Of a DNA stretch of 64,000 nt, positions 47,859 to 59,893 are shown piece after piece. The stretch's first letter is position 1. Every line of letters starts with the position of its first letter. The DNA comes from Sequoia sempervirens (lineage: Eukaryota; Streptophyta; Pinopsida; Cupressales; Cupressaceae). The DNA lies in assembly GCA_007258455.2 (NCBI GenBank), contig VDFB02252616.1:119634552-119698551 (forward strand), written 5' to 3'. The notes beneath the pieces were generated by a model. The model did not search any database. It saw only the letters and a program-made list of their open reading frames with translations, and was not told where the DNA came from. The position numbers were made by a program, and so were the translations under genes.

Positions 47859-48568
47859 TGCTAGGAAATATTGCATTAAATCCATGATCTTAATTCATTT
47901 CCTACATAACCAATGAGAGATAAACATGCATACAAGTTTCCAAAATGCATAGATCAGATAGAAAAGCCACAAGATAACACAAGATATACCCTGGGAAAAC
48001 CCTCAAGAGAGAAAAACCCAACCTCCAAAAGCATCCATACTCCATATTATTCAACAATAAACCAATACAAGAGTTACAACGAATACCTCTGAAGCATCAA
48101 GCCCTCTAATGAATTCCCATGTGTCCAAGCATGAATCCACACATCCCATGCCATTTTCACAAATGCACTCCACAAGAAGACTCAATAATGATAGCCAACC
48201 CACTCAACCAACCTAAACCACTACATATGTGTTTTCTTTTATAGACACAAGTTCACACAAAATACAACTAGTGGTAAGATGAAACCATGTAGCAAAAAAC
48301 CATTTGAATAAAAAACCACTAACCCCTTATTTAATATTGGGTACTAAGACATCACTTTATTTAATATTTCCCAATATTAAGTTATTAGCACATGTATCCC
48401 ACACAAATAATAATAATACAATGTTACAATACAACATAAGTGGGTCCCCAAATAATTACCTAGTGTGATTATCCACACCACCAAGGTGCATCACAACTAA
48501 ATAATTATTTAATTACAATATTATGATAAATAAATTTATGCAATGGTTTACAACACCATATCCCAACA
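47859..48568 (-). repeat. 3' LTR of the copia-type element
   Basis: 710 bp, closely similar to 52607-53320. The last bases read TAGCA where the other LTR has TAACA. Confidence 0.88.
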
Positions 48569-51500
48569 TTCTCCTACTTGTTGTATACATTGCATAAGGG
48601 ATCAATACATGGAATACATAATCATAGACATACATGAAATCGCATGAATCTCCAACATGCTCTCATGCTCCATCAAGATACCTACAATAAGAATAAAATG
48701 ACCACCTTCTCAAGAAATAACTCCTCTAATCTTCCAATGTGCCACCTATGAAAGAAAAGAAACATGCCAAGGTGAAGATGCACCAATCCAATAGAACAAG
48801 CATCAAATCCAAGTGATAAGAAAGGATCCAAACAAGTTGTTGTCAACAAAAAAACCCACACGATCAGAAATAGACTCCACAACACATGCTAATCCATTCA
48901 TACCTCCAAGTTATCAATACATTCATAAAATCATGCCAAGAACACATGCAACCTATAAACTACAACCAAGCTCGATGTGTAAAACCTGTCAATGAAGAAC
49001 ATACATATCTAGGAACTCCCATTGCATAGGTAATGTCAAAGAATATTAAGTCTACCAATCAACACTATACATCAAGGTGTGATAAGTAAATAAAAGTGTG
49101 AAGCACAAAGGACAATAAAAATAATCCAAACATACAACCCAAAGAGCTATATAATATCTCACAACATGTTGCCATCATCCTCCCAAAACATGAACATCCA
49201 GGAAGGAATCATGAAGAGAGAAAACCTATAAACCATAATGTCCTCCTACCAACACCTCAAAAGTGTACTACTATGTCAAGTATAATCTCCTAATAACCCC
49301 AAATGAAAACCCTCAACAACATCCATAACACTCAGTCTCATAGATCAAGTACAACATATATGAATCAATGTAATAATCCCAACATGGATGTAAGCCTCTC
49401 TAATCAAGAAGATCAAACTCAAAGTAACCATCCCCAATACTAGAAATCAACCCAGAAACCATCTCCTAATAATCCTCATCAAAGAATGATATCATAAAAT
49501 CAAAATCACAAGGAAATAATCATGCCATAACATCCCTCAAAATGAATCCTCTAGAACTAACTATTCATAGCTCAATATCCATATCTATGAAAGATAAAAC
49601 ATATAAACTCATGCTAAACCATCCTCAAATGAGTATCCAAATCAATCACCATGAATCAACCCAATCCCACGAGAAATGAAATCCTAAAACATAACACATA
49701 TAAAACATATAATGGGAAAATACCTCTCAAATGATAAACTGCTAAGTAGACCAAGAGTGGGGAATGAGAATGCTCTACCAAGATAACCAATCCATCATGA
49801 GTCACTCCAAGAAAAATATCCTCTATTGGCCCATAACCAAGTGAAATCTCCTTTGTCTTCTTGCTGAAAACTCCAAAGAGTAACTGTCTCAAGCAAATGT
49901 ATCTAATCACAATAGAATCCAACCATCACCTACATCTCTAAGTATCCACAGGAACTTGTAGTTGATCAATCCATTCCAAAATACAAATTCAACATAGCAC
50001 CATCATGAAGTAGTCAAGAAAATGATCAATGTATGCAATACAAAGAGAACTACCAAGATCAATGTCAAAGCTCCAACTGTAGAATTAGGAACCTATCATG
50101 AAAACATGATCTAACCATCTCCTCCTAGGAGATCACATGCACCATAACATACATCCTAGTCTCAAGAGAACATGTAATATGCAATAAAATAAACTAGTAT
50201 CAAGAGTAAACCATGACATAGTAGCAAACACTCTAAATTGAGAATACATATCTCCAATCACATGAAGATAACCATACCAATGATGCATTCACCTCACTAC
50301 CAACAACTCCCATTGAATCTTGATATGAGCTACACATGGCATCATGACTACCATCCTCTCCATGAAGATCATCTAGGTATACACATACTCAACTGTAATT
50401 TCAGTAACATACAAGTAAACCAATATCTTCAAGCCAAGAAGATACATACAACCACCATCAAAACATCACAAACCAATGCTACACTGCCAAGTCATCACTG
50501 TCAAAGCTCCCACTGAAAGTATATAACCAATGAATGTAACAATATATCATGAAATCGTGATTAAAAAATTATTACAAGTCCCATCACCGGAATAATATAG
50601 TACTCTAACCATCCATCCTCTCAATCTCAAATCAACATACCAATGCATAAATGACCATAAAAAAGGCCAACTAATGAAATTTGCAACAATAATGAATCAA
50701 ACCTAGTGGATATAGATAGTCCATATCCAAGTCATCCCACTACAAGTGAATGGTTAACTAATCCACAACTTGCATAACTCATAGATCCAATCACTAAGAC
50801 ATGAAAACTCATCATAACATCAATAAACTACAAATTAGGATATCAAATAAGATAGCCATGTAGACCAAATGACTCAAACACCAAATCAAACTTAGATATA
50901 ATTTTCCAAACATGTCCATAAATGAGTAATCATAGTCAAGGAACCAAATAAGCATCAAGAAGATAAGAACAATCTCTTAACATCAAGTCATATCACCACC
51001 AAACAACCACATACATGATCATATCATGTTAATGCATCAAATGTACCTACATATCCATGACACCATAATCATAGCCATTATTGTACCTGCAATCAACTAT
51101 CACCCATATAAGACTCCAAGTCTCAAACCATGTCCAACCATGTCCTCAAAACCAAAGACAACCAGTGTACTTGTCACCATCAAAGTCCCAACTCTAAAAA
51201 ACACCTATAAACTTGTACCAGGAAGCACCAATATGATAATCAATTGTATTATCATAAATAACATATAAAAACGTGTACTCCCTAAAGGATTCACCTCTTG
51301 ACTCGTCTGAATGCTCACACAATCACACCCTGAATCTCAAGCACCTACAAGTGATCAAACAAGTACCAAGCTCAACCTGCTCCTCAAACTAATAAATAAT
51401 CTAAACCAATGTGTAGTACACTACAAATTCTCTCAAATGCTTATTTGAAATTGAAATTTTGATTTTGTATGCAAAATGTATGACCAAAACTGTGTAAACG

Positions 51501-52042
51501 AGAACATTTGACTTCTAGGCTCCAAAAACATATAAAAATGACAAAATTAGGGAACAAAACCTATACCACTGCATAGTGCTTAGAACCAAATTTCCAATGA
51601 CTACAAGAAGTTGAAAATTTGACATCATGGATAAAAGTTACATGCATTTGAAAAAAAATACTAGAAAATGTCCAATTTGCCCCTCTGGTGGCTTTATGGT
51701 GGCCCACGAGCGGTGATGGCTGACCAGTGGTGCCATGGTGGTGGACTCGAAAGGGTTATTAAATTTAGTTTAATTTTTAATTTTAAAAATTTCCAAACCC
51801 CTCCATTCAGACCCAACTGACTTATATATTTCAGCTTAGATATATTTGAAATTTGACATTTACAAAGTTTCGATGGATTTAAAATATTTATAAAAATTAT
51901 TTGAATGGTTTTAAAAGACCCACATACAGGCGGTGGTTGGGCCCCTCGACTGGTTGTATTGCCAGTGGCAGGTACTTCCGACCAACAATATAGTTTACTA
52001 CAACAAATAGTGGGTACGGGGGTGGTGGTTGACCACTCCCCA

Positions 52043-52080
<38 letters not shown>

Positions 52081-52606
52081 TTCTTTTAAAAAAAATTCTA
52101 TAGAATTTCTAATAATGTTTAATAACCTGACATAATAATTTTTTCCACAGAAAAATAAATGACGGGATTTATTTTATTTTATTTTTTGCACATGCTAAAA
52201 ATGGGCAAATTGGCTTTTTTACTAAAAAATTTTTCCCTTTTTTTCAACTTCTCCAAAATAGGTCAAATTTTATGTCAAAATTCTTCTCTTGGCTAACTTG
52301 AATCCAACCATGAGGTCTATTTTGTCTCAATATTTCATCTATGAAATTTTTCCTACAAAACCCCATATGTAAACTCAAACCAAGAAACCCTCTTTCACCC
52401 AAATTTGGAAAACTTCAGATCTCCAATAAACCTAACAAATCTTGACAAACCAAAAGCCCAAACCTACATACAAATAGCTACAACATGTGTTCCATATCTT
52501 TTAATTCCTCAAACTCTACATGAATTTCCATGGCTTCAACCTTGCAAAAACTCTCAAACTAGGGTTATAAAAAAAATTCTTCAACCGTGAAAGCTCTGAT
52601 ACCACT
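48569..52606 (-). other. Internal region of the copia-type element
   Basis: A-rich on the plus strand, with recurring phrases like tcaaagctcccactg (50505, similar near 50070 and 51180). A GC-richer patch lies at 51680-52040, and a run of about 15 AT dinucleotides at 52049-52076. Open minus-strand frames (49656-49922, 48682-48885, 52650-52955) lack any known domain. Confidence 0.6.
52593..52604 (-). promoter_or_regulatory. Primer binding site (tRNA-Met type)
   Basis: GCTCTGATACCA on the plus strand is TGGTATCAGAGC on the element strand, the standard initiator tRNA-Met priming site of plant copia elements. Confidence 0.85.
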
Positions 52607-53320
52607 TGTTAGGAAATATTGCATTTAACCCATGATCTTAATTCATTTCCTACATAACCCATGAGAGATAAGCATGTATACAAGTTGCCAAAATGCATAG
52701 ATCAAATAGAAAATCCACAAGATAACACAAGATATACCTTGGGAAAACCCTCAAGAGGGAAAAACCTAGCCTCCAAAAGCATCCATACTCCATCATATTA
52801 TTCAACAATAAACTAATACAAGAGCTACAATGAATACCTCTGAAGCATCGAGCCCTCCAATGCATTCCTATGTGTCCAAGCATGAATCCACACATCACAT
52901 TCCATGCTTCACAAATCCACTCCACAATAAGACTCAGTAATGACATCCAACCCACTCATCCAACCTAAACCACTACACGTGTTTTCTTTTATAGACACAA
53001 GCTAACACAAAATACAACTAGTGGTAAGATGAAACCATGTACTACAAAACTATGTGAATACAAAACCACTAACCCCTTATTTAATATTGGGTACTAAGAC
53101 ATCACTTTATTTAATATTTCCCTAATATTAAATTATTATTACATGTCTCCCACATAAATAGTAATAATACAATGTTACAATACAACATAAGTGGGTCCCC
53201 AAATAATTACCTAGTTTGATTATCCACAACACCAAGGTGCATCACAACTAGAAATAATTATTTAATTATGATATATGATAAATCAATTTATGCAATGGTG
53301 TACAAAACCATATCCCAACA
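52607..53320 (-). repeat. 5' LTR of the copia-type element
   Basis: 714 bp, ending TAACA next to the primer site on the minus strand. It orients the element leftward. Confidence 0.88.
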
Positions 53321-53825
53321 AAGCCTATACCTTAAACCCTAATCCCTTAACCATTAAACCATAATCCCTCAACCCTCAACCCCTAAACCCTAATACCTCA
53401 ACCCTCAATCCTTGAACCCTAAACCCTCGACCCTTAAACCCTAATCCCTCAACCATCAACCCTTAAACCCTCACCCATCAAGCCTCAACCCTTAAACCCT
53501 AAACGTTTAAACCCTCAACCCTCAAACCAAACCCCTCAACCCTATACCTTAAACTATAATCCATCAACCCTTAAACCCTAATCCCTCAACCCTCAACCCT
53601 CAACCCTATCCATTATACCCTCAATCCTAAACCCTTAAAACCTCAACCCTCAACCCTAAACCCTAATCCATCAACCCTACACCTGAAACTCTCAACCCTT
53701 AAACCCTCAAGCCTTAAAACCTAATCCATTAACCCTATAACCCTCAACTCTCATCCCTCTACCCTATACATTAAACCCTCAACCTTCTATCTTAAACCTT
53801 AATCCCTCAACCCTCAACTATTAAA
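53321..53825 (+). repeat. Degenerate telomere-like array, right part
   Basis: Continues the CCCTAAA/CCCTCAA array in the same orientation after the copia-type insertion, which shows that one array of about 2 kb was split. Confidence 0.9.
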
Positions 53826-54665
53826 CTGTAAGGAGGGAAAGGAAGGTAGAGAGGGTGGGAGAGGGGTGTGTAATGAGATAAGGAGGGAGAGGTATAGAGG
53901 TAAATATGGTGGGAGGGAGAGTCATGGAGATAGGGAGAGAGAGAGAGAGAGGGTGGTAGGAAGAGGTAGTGATCAAGAGAAAGGAGATAGATGGCAAAGA
54001 AACACTAATAGAGGGAGAGAGAAGAAGAGAGAGGTAGGGAGGCAAGGATATAAATGGGGTTAAGGATGGAAGGTAATATAGAGAGGGAGATAGGGAGAGA
54101 GATTGGGGGAGACTTAGATAGGGGAGAGAGATAAGAGAGGGAGTGTGAAAGGGGAGTATCTATAGATGAGTAACAAGCGATGGAGGGAGAGGTACACATG
54201 GAGGGAGTGAGAGAAATAAGGAGATAAAGAGGTGATGACCTAGAAAGGGGAGGGAGAGGGAAGACAAGAGAAAAAAGAAAGAGATGAGAGATAGAGGGGG
54301 AGAGAGGTGGGTAATGAGACAAGGTTGGAGATAATTGGAGATGGGGAGAGAGAGAGAGAGAGAGAGAGAGCTGAGAGATAGAGGGGGGGAGAGGAGGGTT
54401 ATGAGATAAGGAGGGAGAGAATTGGATATGGGTAGAGAGATAGGTTTGGAGGGAGATGTAGAGATCGAGAGAAAAGAGAGAAATGGGTGAGAAGAAATAA
54501 CAAAGGGAGATAGAAGAAGAGAGAGGTAGGGAGGAAATGGTGGAGATGGGGTTAATGAGGGAAGGCAAGGTATAGAGGGTGGGAGGGACCTAGAGAGGGT
54601 TGAGAGAGAATAGGTTAAGTATTGGTTAAGAGGGAAGGAGACAAAGAGGGACTTAAAGGTAAAAC
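53826..54665 (+). repeat. Polypurine tract, right
   Basis: GGGAGAGAG-rich DNA with GA runs (54345-54370) and related blocks near 53826-54060 and 54380-54590 that share gagagaggtaggga and tggggttaa..ggaaggtaa. Long minus-strand open frames here are low-complexity artefacts. Confidence 0.85.
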
Positions 54666-54769
54666 CTCAGCTATCCATCATCGATCATAAACCGTAAACT
54701 TTAAGTCTTATCCAAGTGAGGTAGTGAGAGACAAATAGAAAGCAGAGAAGTTGGTATTTTTTTCAGTAT

Positions 54770-54860
54770 AATACATTTGGAGAGCACCAAAATTGGAACT
54801 TGCCAAATGTTTCATTGCATTTGACAAGTGCCAAATTTGGTGCTCGCCAAATTAGCTGTA
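54770..54860 (-). repeat. Right short inverted repeat of the array block
   Basis: Contains the phrases ggagagcaccaaaattgg and aaatttggtgctcgccaaat. The second is inverted with respect to 46087-46105. The segment also folds on itself. Confidence 0.5.
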
Positions 54861-55984
54861 TTGGGAAATACCAAGCCTAAGGTTTGTATTTTTCCTTGGG
54901 CATCCAACACAAAGGGTTGGACAACCATTTCATGCCAAGGATGTGATTTTTTGAAAAGGTAATAAAATTTCTCATATTTTTTATCATGCTAACCTTAGGT
55001 TTGCACATATTTCAATGCAATTTTATAAAAAATCATGATGATGTTAGGCTCTCTTACTTATGTAACCATATATTTTTTTAACGTTTTGATTATGTTAAGG
55101 TTTTCATCCATAACTTCTCTTGTTAGTGCCTCCATTTTTTGTCAAAAACCAACATGTGCTAGCTTTAGTATAGATTTTTATTTGTTAATCAAATTTTGAA
55201 ACAAATTACATTTTTATAAACTAGACTCCATTCTACATGTAATGGAAAAAAAGTTGATATTTGATTAGTTTTCAAAAAAATTAGGGGGGAGCACGCTCAA
55301 ATTTCAGCTTTTCAAGATGTGTCCACTTCAAAAATAGAATTTGGATAAACTACATGGTGTTAGCTAATTAATTTCTCACCGTTCGGATTTTTTAAATTCA
55401 AAAAAAAAAGTTAATGGAAAAGGGAGACCACAATAGAAGCTATGTTATTTTTTTGCTAAAAATAGGACCACTTTTGGTGGCCCCCCTTTTTGAAACCCTT
55501 AATCTTAATTATTTTCTTAAAAAATTAGTAGCTTAGAATGTAGACTCGGAGCACTTCAACTCTTGTTCTTGTTGCATCTTCAAATTTTGAATGTAACTAT
55601 CTTCATTTTCTCGTAAACATTAGACTTTTCTAATTTTAGAAAAAAAGTGGCATCTCAAGAGCCATTTTTGTGTCACAACTTGGTGCACTTACCCAAATAT
55701 AATACAATGAGGATCAAAAAATAGAATTTAAACCATTTAATAGATTTGAAAATAGCATAAGAATGTTATTAGAATATATAATAATTCAATTTATAATTTT
55801 TCAAAGACACATTGATAAAATAGATATGTGATTCAACACCCTCATCATTCTCTTGAAAAAAAATAGTATACATGGTATTGCAGTATGGTAAATTTTTGAC
55901 TTTGATAATTGGGTGGGTGCAAAAATATGGGGGGCCAAAAAGTGGTCAACCATCTTAATTTTTTTTTTTAAATTCATAATGTGA
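54861..55984. other. AT-rich region with one transposon-like end
   Basis: The sequence tgtgtcacaacttggtgcac followed by ttacccaaatata (about 55660-55695) resembles the right terminus of the TIR element at 44647-45622. A matching left end was not found. Nothing else is recognised. Confidence 0.4.
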
Positions 55985-56120
55985 GTGTGTTATAATGCAC
56001 TTGTGTTATAACATGCTCGCATTATAACATGTTCGCATTATGGCTTGGTGTTGTCGAGCCTAAGGCTTGACAACACCAAGCCCATAACACACTCACATTA
56101 TAACACGAGCACATTATAGC
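55985..56120. repeat. Large hairpin upstream of a spliced gene
   Basis: GCTTGGTGTTGTCGAGCC (56043-56060), a 3-base loop, then GGCTTGACAACACCAAGC (56064-56081) pair with one mismatch. Flanking TTATAACA/CGCATTATG phrases extend the stem toward 60 bases per arm. It may be a small foldback element or a regulatory hairpin; it ends about 140 bases before the first exon. Confidence 0.75.
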
Positions 56121-56260
56121 TCATTATAAAATAAAAAAAGCAACATTTCCTCATTTTGTTGCAAACCTATGGTTTGCAAACCCTCAAGAGTGAACTCACA
56201 TTATTGGAGACCAATTTCTTCACCAAATCATTGTTGAATCTTCGCCAAAAATTTTCCACA

Positions 56261-57657
56261 ATGTCAAAGAGGTCGAAGGAGTAAGTTTTGATTTTTTTTT
56301 GTGTGAATTTATTACTAAATAGGTAGATTTAATATGTTTTTTATGTAAATTTATTTAATTTTAGGAATTGATAATGGACCTCCTCCTCAAAATCATGAAT
56401 CGCCTAAACACAAAATACCTGATGAAGAAAAACCCCAACAAACACCTCTAGTAATTTCTCAATATCCCCTAGAACAAAAGAAAATTTAATGGGGCAAATT
56501 AAAAATAACAAAAAAAAAATTGAGGACATAATTGCAAGGTTGAAAGATCCTACAAGTTCAACCTCGCATAGAGCTATGCTTGCTCAATCTCTTGAATTTA
56601 TTTTATCGAATGTAGATTCAATTAGAAAGAAAATAATTACTTTTTCGGATAAGAGGAGAGATTTTAGACAATTCTATGCATATAAATTATCTTATAAACA
56701 AGTCAAAAATGAAAAAATTATAAAATTTGACTTGTGTTCTCTTTTCAAAAACCCATGATCAAATAAACTTATATACCCTTCAAGAAAGAGGTTCCCTATC
56801 CATCGGTGCAACCACCAAGGGATAAAGAACCATTTTTGGCAAAGGTGGTGGATGCTTTTTGACCATCCTCCATGGAAAAATAATGAGGTCTCACAATATT
56901 TTATGAGGAAATTCTACCATGAATTTGTCCTTAATAAAGTCCCAAACTATTTTGATATGCAGGATTTCCAAGGTAGATGTGGGGGCTTCACACAGGATAT
57001 ACCAAGGGAATGTCTTGACCCACAATGGCCAGTGAGATAAGCACTCGCTAGACCAACCTATGAGCATGTGGCTATGCCTTCTATTGTGAAGGAGAGTACT
57101 AAGGTCATGACACTGCAATGTATTAGTTCCTTCACCCAAAGCATCATAGAGCATGTCAGTCCTGTAGCACAACATGAGCTGGGGGAGTCTTTGGCGAGTA
57201 GGATTCCACCCCATATTTGTTCAATTTGTGGTTCAACTTGTGGTTATGACCCCACACATAGTCAGGATGCAGATGCATAGGCTACATCTACAACTAAGCA
57301 GTTGGTGATGATAGATGCCCTCCTTAATGAGGCTTTTGACCTTGATATCTAGGTAAATATTAGTAAGTTCATTGAATTTAATTTATTAAATTTCATTTTT
57401 GAAATGCAAGATTAACTAATTTAGTTTAATGATTATAATGAAATTTTAGGATCATAGCATTCATTCAGATTTCAATGGTCCTCCACCTCCCTATTATGTG
57501 ACGACATGTATTGTGGAGGTATGTAACTAGTAAACAATTATAAATATTACATGTGAATAGCATTGTTATATGAATTATATTCTAATATATGATTTTGGAT
57601 GTTGAATAGGTTAATCTTGGATATTTAACAACACCTCCCAGTGGAGGTGGAATTTGA
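56261..57657 (+). pseudogene. Unrecognised multi-exon gene with intact splice sites
   Basis: Exon 1 (56261-56280, starting MSKRSK) is followed by a GTAAGT donor and an acceptor at 56364. Exon 2 (56365-57352) is a single frame from 56489 except for TGA 56759, TAA 57041, TAG 57281 and the final TAG/GTAAAT, all explicable as C-to-T changes of CGA, CAA or CAG; its first part, with DNGPPPQNHESPKH, lies in another frame. Residues include LKDPTSSTSHRAMLAQSLEF, FYHEFVLNKVPNYFDMQDFQ and a CSICGSTCGY cysteine cluster. Exon 3 (57450-57518, 69 nt) encodes a Pro-rich piece with GPPPPYY; exon 4 (57610-57657) ends PPSGGGI then stop. The introns after exons 2 and 3 are phase 0. I know no family match. It may continue into the exons at 59414-59893. 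Confidence 0.6.
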
Positions 57658-57839
57658 AGCTTCACTCAAATAATAAGATAAAGAGTTTAACTAATGAATT
57701 GTAGTTAATAGATTTTTGTAGTTTATATTCATATAGTTGATTACATTGCATTGCACATCTTTCAAACTCAAAGCATTACTTCACATTGCATAACTAATAA
57801 CTAGGAGAAACTCTCAATTGCATTTTATTTTCATGGCAT

Positions 57840-59340
57840 TCCATGAGACCATATTTTATTGAGGAATTTTTTCAAATAGTTTACTGCTTTGTCTATGCTA
57901 TGGACACTTGGAAAAAATCTACCAAAGCATAATAGTAAGCTATATCATAGACAAGGCAATCAACTACTTGAAAAAATTCCTCAAAGAAATGTGGTCTCGC
58001 ATCATCCAAGAAAATATATGTGTCAAGAACTTGCTCGAAAACATTCCCATATGTTACCATGCCATGTTATCAACATTCCCATAAGGTTTAGATAAAAACC
58101 ATTATCTACCAAGTCCAATAAATCTACCATTCAAATTGGAATATCCACCGACCTATCTAACAAAAACCTATATCCAAAATCTACATAATTTCATTGTTCA
58201 TGTTAATCCATATTCATAATCATGCTTCACTCTTACTTTGATGAGTTCCCCAATGAAAAAAGAAACCCTTCTCTAATGACTATAATTACACTATCCTTTT
58301 TGATCAATAAGATAATGAACCCTATGAAGAAAATGTTTATACAACTAGTTATACATATCATACCCAAGGTCAAATATCAAGAAACCAAATGTATAATGAG
58401 TCTATCAAGGAGAAAGAATACCATGAAATCATACTATTTCCTTGAGGCATTTTTTCAAACAACTGACTGCCTTGTCTATGCTACCACATTTTCCATACAT
58501 GTCTACCAAAGAATTTTATCAAATAGTTCATTGTCTTGCTGCTATGGCTAAAAGCCTAAAATAGGTGCTTTCAAATAAACTATGGATACTTGGAAAAAAT
58601 ATATCAAAGCACAATAGTAATCGATAGCATAGACAAGGCAATGAGCTATTTGAAAAAAATCCTTAAAGAAATGTGGTCTCATGGTGATAGTTAGAAAAAT
58701 GCCTCAAAGACCTCATTTCTTTGAGGCATTTTTTCAAACAGCTCATTGCCTTGTCTATGCTACCACATTTTCCATACATGTCTACCAAAGCATTATATCA
58801 AATAGTTCACTTCTTGTTGCTATGGCCAAAACCTTAAAATAGGTGCTTTCAAGCAAACCATGGATGCTTGGAAAAAATATATCAAAGCATGATAGTAAGC
58901 AATAGCATAGAAAATTTAGTGAGCTGCTTGAAAAAATGCCTCAAAGAAATGTGGTCTCATGGTGATGGATGCCTTGTTTATGCTACCATATTTTCCATAC
59001 ATGTCTACCAAATAATTTTATTGAATAGTTCACTTCCTTTCTACTATGGCTAAGTGCCTAAAATAGGTGCATTTGAACAAACTATGGATGCTTGGAAAAA
59101 ATCTACCAAAGCATAATAGTAAGCAATAACATAGACAAATCACCATGAGACCACATTTCTTTGAGGAATTTTTTGAAATAGCTCACTACCTTGTCTATGC
59201 TAACAAATTTTCCATATATGTCTACCAAAGCATTGTATCCAAGTACGCTAAAAAAAATATCAAATAGTTCATTGCCTTGTCTATGCTACCACATTTTTCA
59301 TACATGTCTACCAAAGTACTCAAAAATTTTGTTGACTATC
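57840..59340. repeat. Field of alternating inverted repeats
   Basis: Arms of about 60 bases recur in both directions. The forward type, accacatttctttgaggcat..tgccttgtctatgctacc, lies at 57843-57895, 58444-58488, 58709-58769, 59138-59200 and 59270-59300. The inverted type, tagcatagacaaggcaat..caaagaaatgtggtctcat, lies at 57945-58005, 58625-58688 and 58907-58966. Between them are shared linkers (ccatggatgcttggaaaaaa, taaaataggtgctttcaa). Adjacent arms could form hairpins 160-250 bases long. Open frames within are chance. Confidence 0.85.
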
Positions 59341-59413
59341 TCATACATTATAAGCCGTGACTTGCATCACTATTCTATTTTTTTGTAATTGAATAATGTT
59401 GTTTTATTTTCAA

Positions 59414-59893
59414 ATGATGCAAGCAAAGAAACTCCCAATGTTCATATGGAAATGGAGCATGGTGTGTATTCAACAATTGATAGCTTGATGCCTTTGACAA
59501 TGATATGAGGAAGATTAGTAAATTTCAAATTACATTCATTGTTACAGTTGTTTATTATTGAAAAATCAAATGATTATTGATTTATAGTTTAATTTGTATT
59601 TGGATGGTTTCTATAGGACATTAGAATGACATAACTTGATCCTATTGATGTGGAAAATGAGGAGAGAGATCATTTAGAGGCAGTAAGTGATTATTTTGTT
59701 AAATATTTCATTTTATAATGCAATTTATATATATTAATATCTATAATTTTTAATGTAGCAGCTAAGGCTCCACGATAAACTAAATAGGAGGAGAAACCCT
59801 TGAATTCGAAGTAGACCACTCCCATATACACCTCCATTCCCTCAAAGATCAAAGGCCGTTTGTGATCTATTTTCTTCACCCAAAGGGGAATGA
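59414..59893 (+). pseudogene. Three 3' exons of the unrecognised gene family, copy 2
   Basis: Exon A (59414-59502) has lost its AG acceptor (now AA) and its GT donor (now AT) and is one base shorter than in copy 1. Exon B (59617-59682, 66 nt) and exon C (59762-59893, 132 nt) keep their lengths and splice sites. Shared residues include ENEERDHLEA (copy 1 NIVDERDIYLFA), LNRRRNP (copy 1 SEERRTS) and the end SKAVCDLFSSPKGE. Exon C has one stop after RRRNP; exon B also has one. An intron of about 1.7 kb full of inverted repeats would separate it from the gene at 56261-57657 if they are one gene. Confidence 0.6.

Larger units (their letters stand above)
47859..53320 (-). mobile_element. Copia-type LTR retrotransposon with no coding capacity, 5.5 kb
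   Basis: LTRs at 47859-48568 and 52607-53320 read TGTTGGGATATGG..TTTCCTAACA on the minus strand. A perfect primer site TGGTATCAGAGC (minus strand, 52593-52604) sits two bases from the LTR end. A purine-rich AAGTAGGAGAA lies beside the other LTR at about 48570-48582. The 4 kb interior shows no gag, protease, RT or integrase motif in any frame, so it is a large non-autonomous derivative (LARD-like). Flanking bases AAGTT (47854-47858) and AAGCC (53321-53325) may be a target duplication altered by two C-to-T changes. Confidence 0.85.

Noticed and set aside
48569..52606. Copia gag-pol inside the minus-strand element
   Set aside because: No integrase, RT or protease motif was seen in any minus-strand frame.
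54005..54568. 187-codon minus-strand ORF
   Set aside because: Low-complexity polypurine/polypyrimidine tract.
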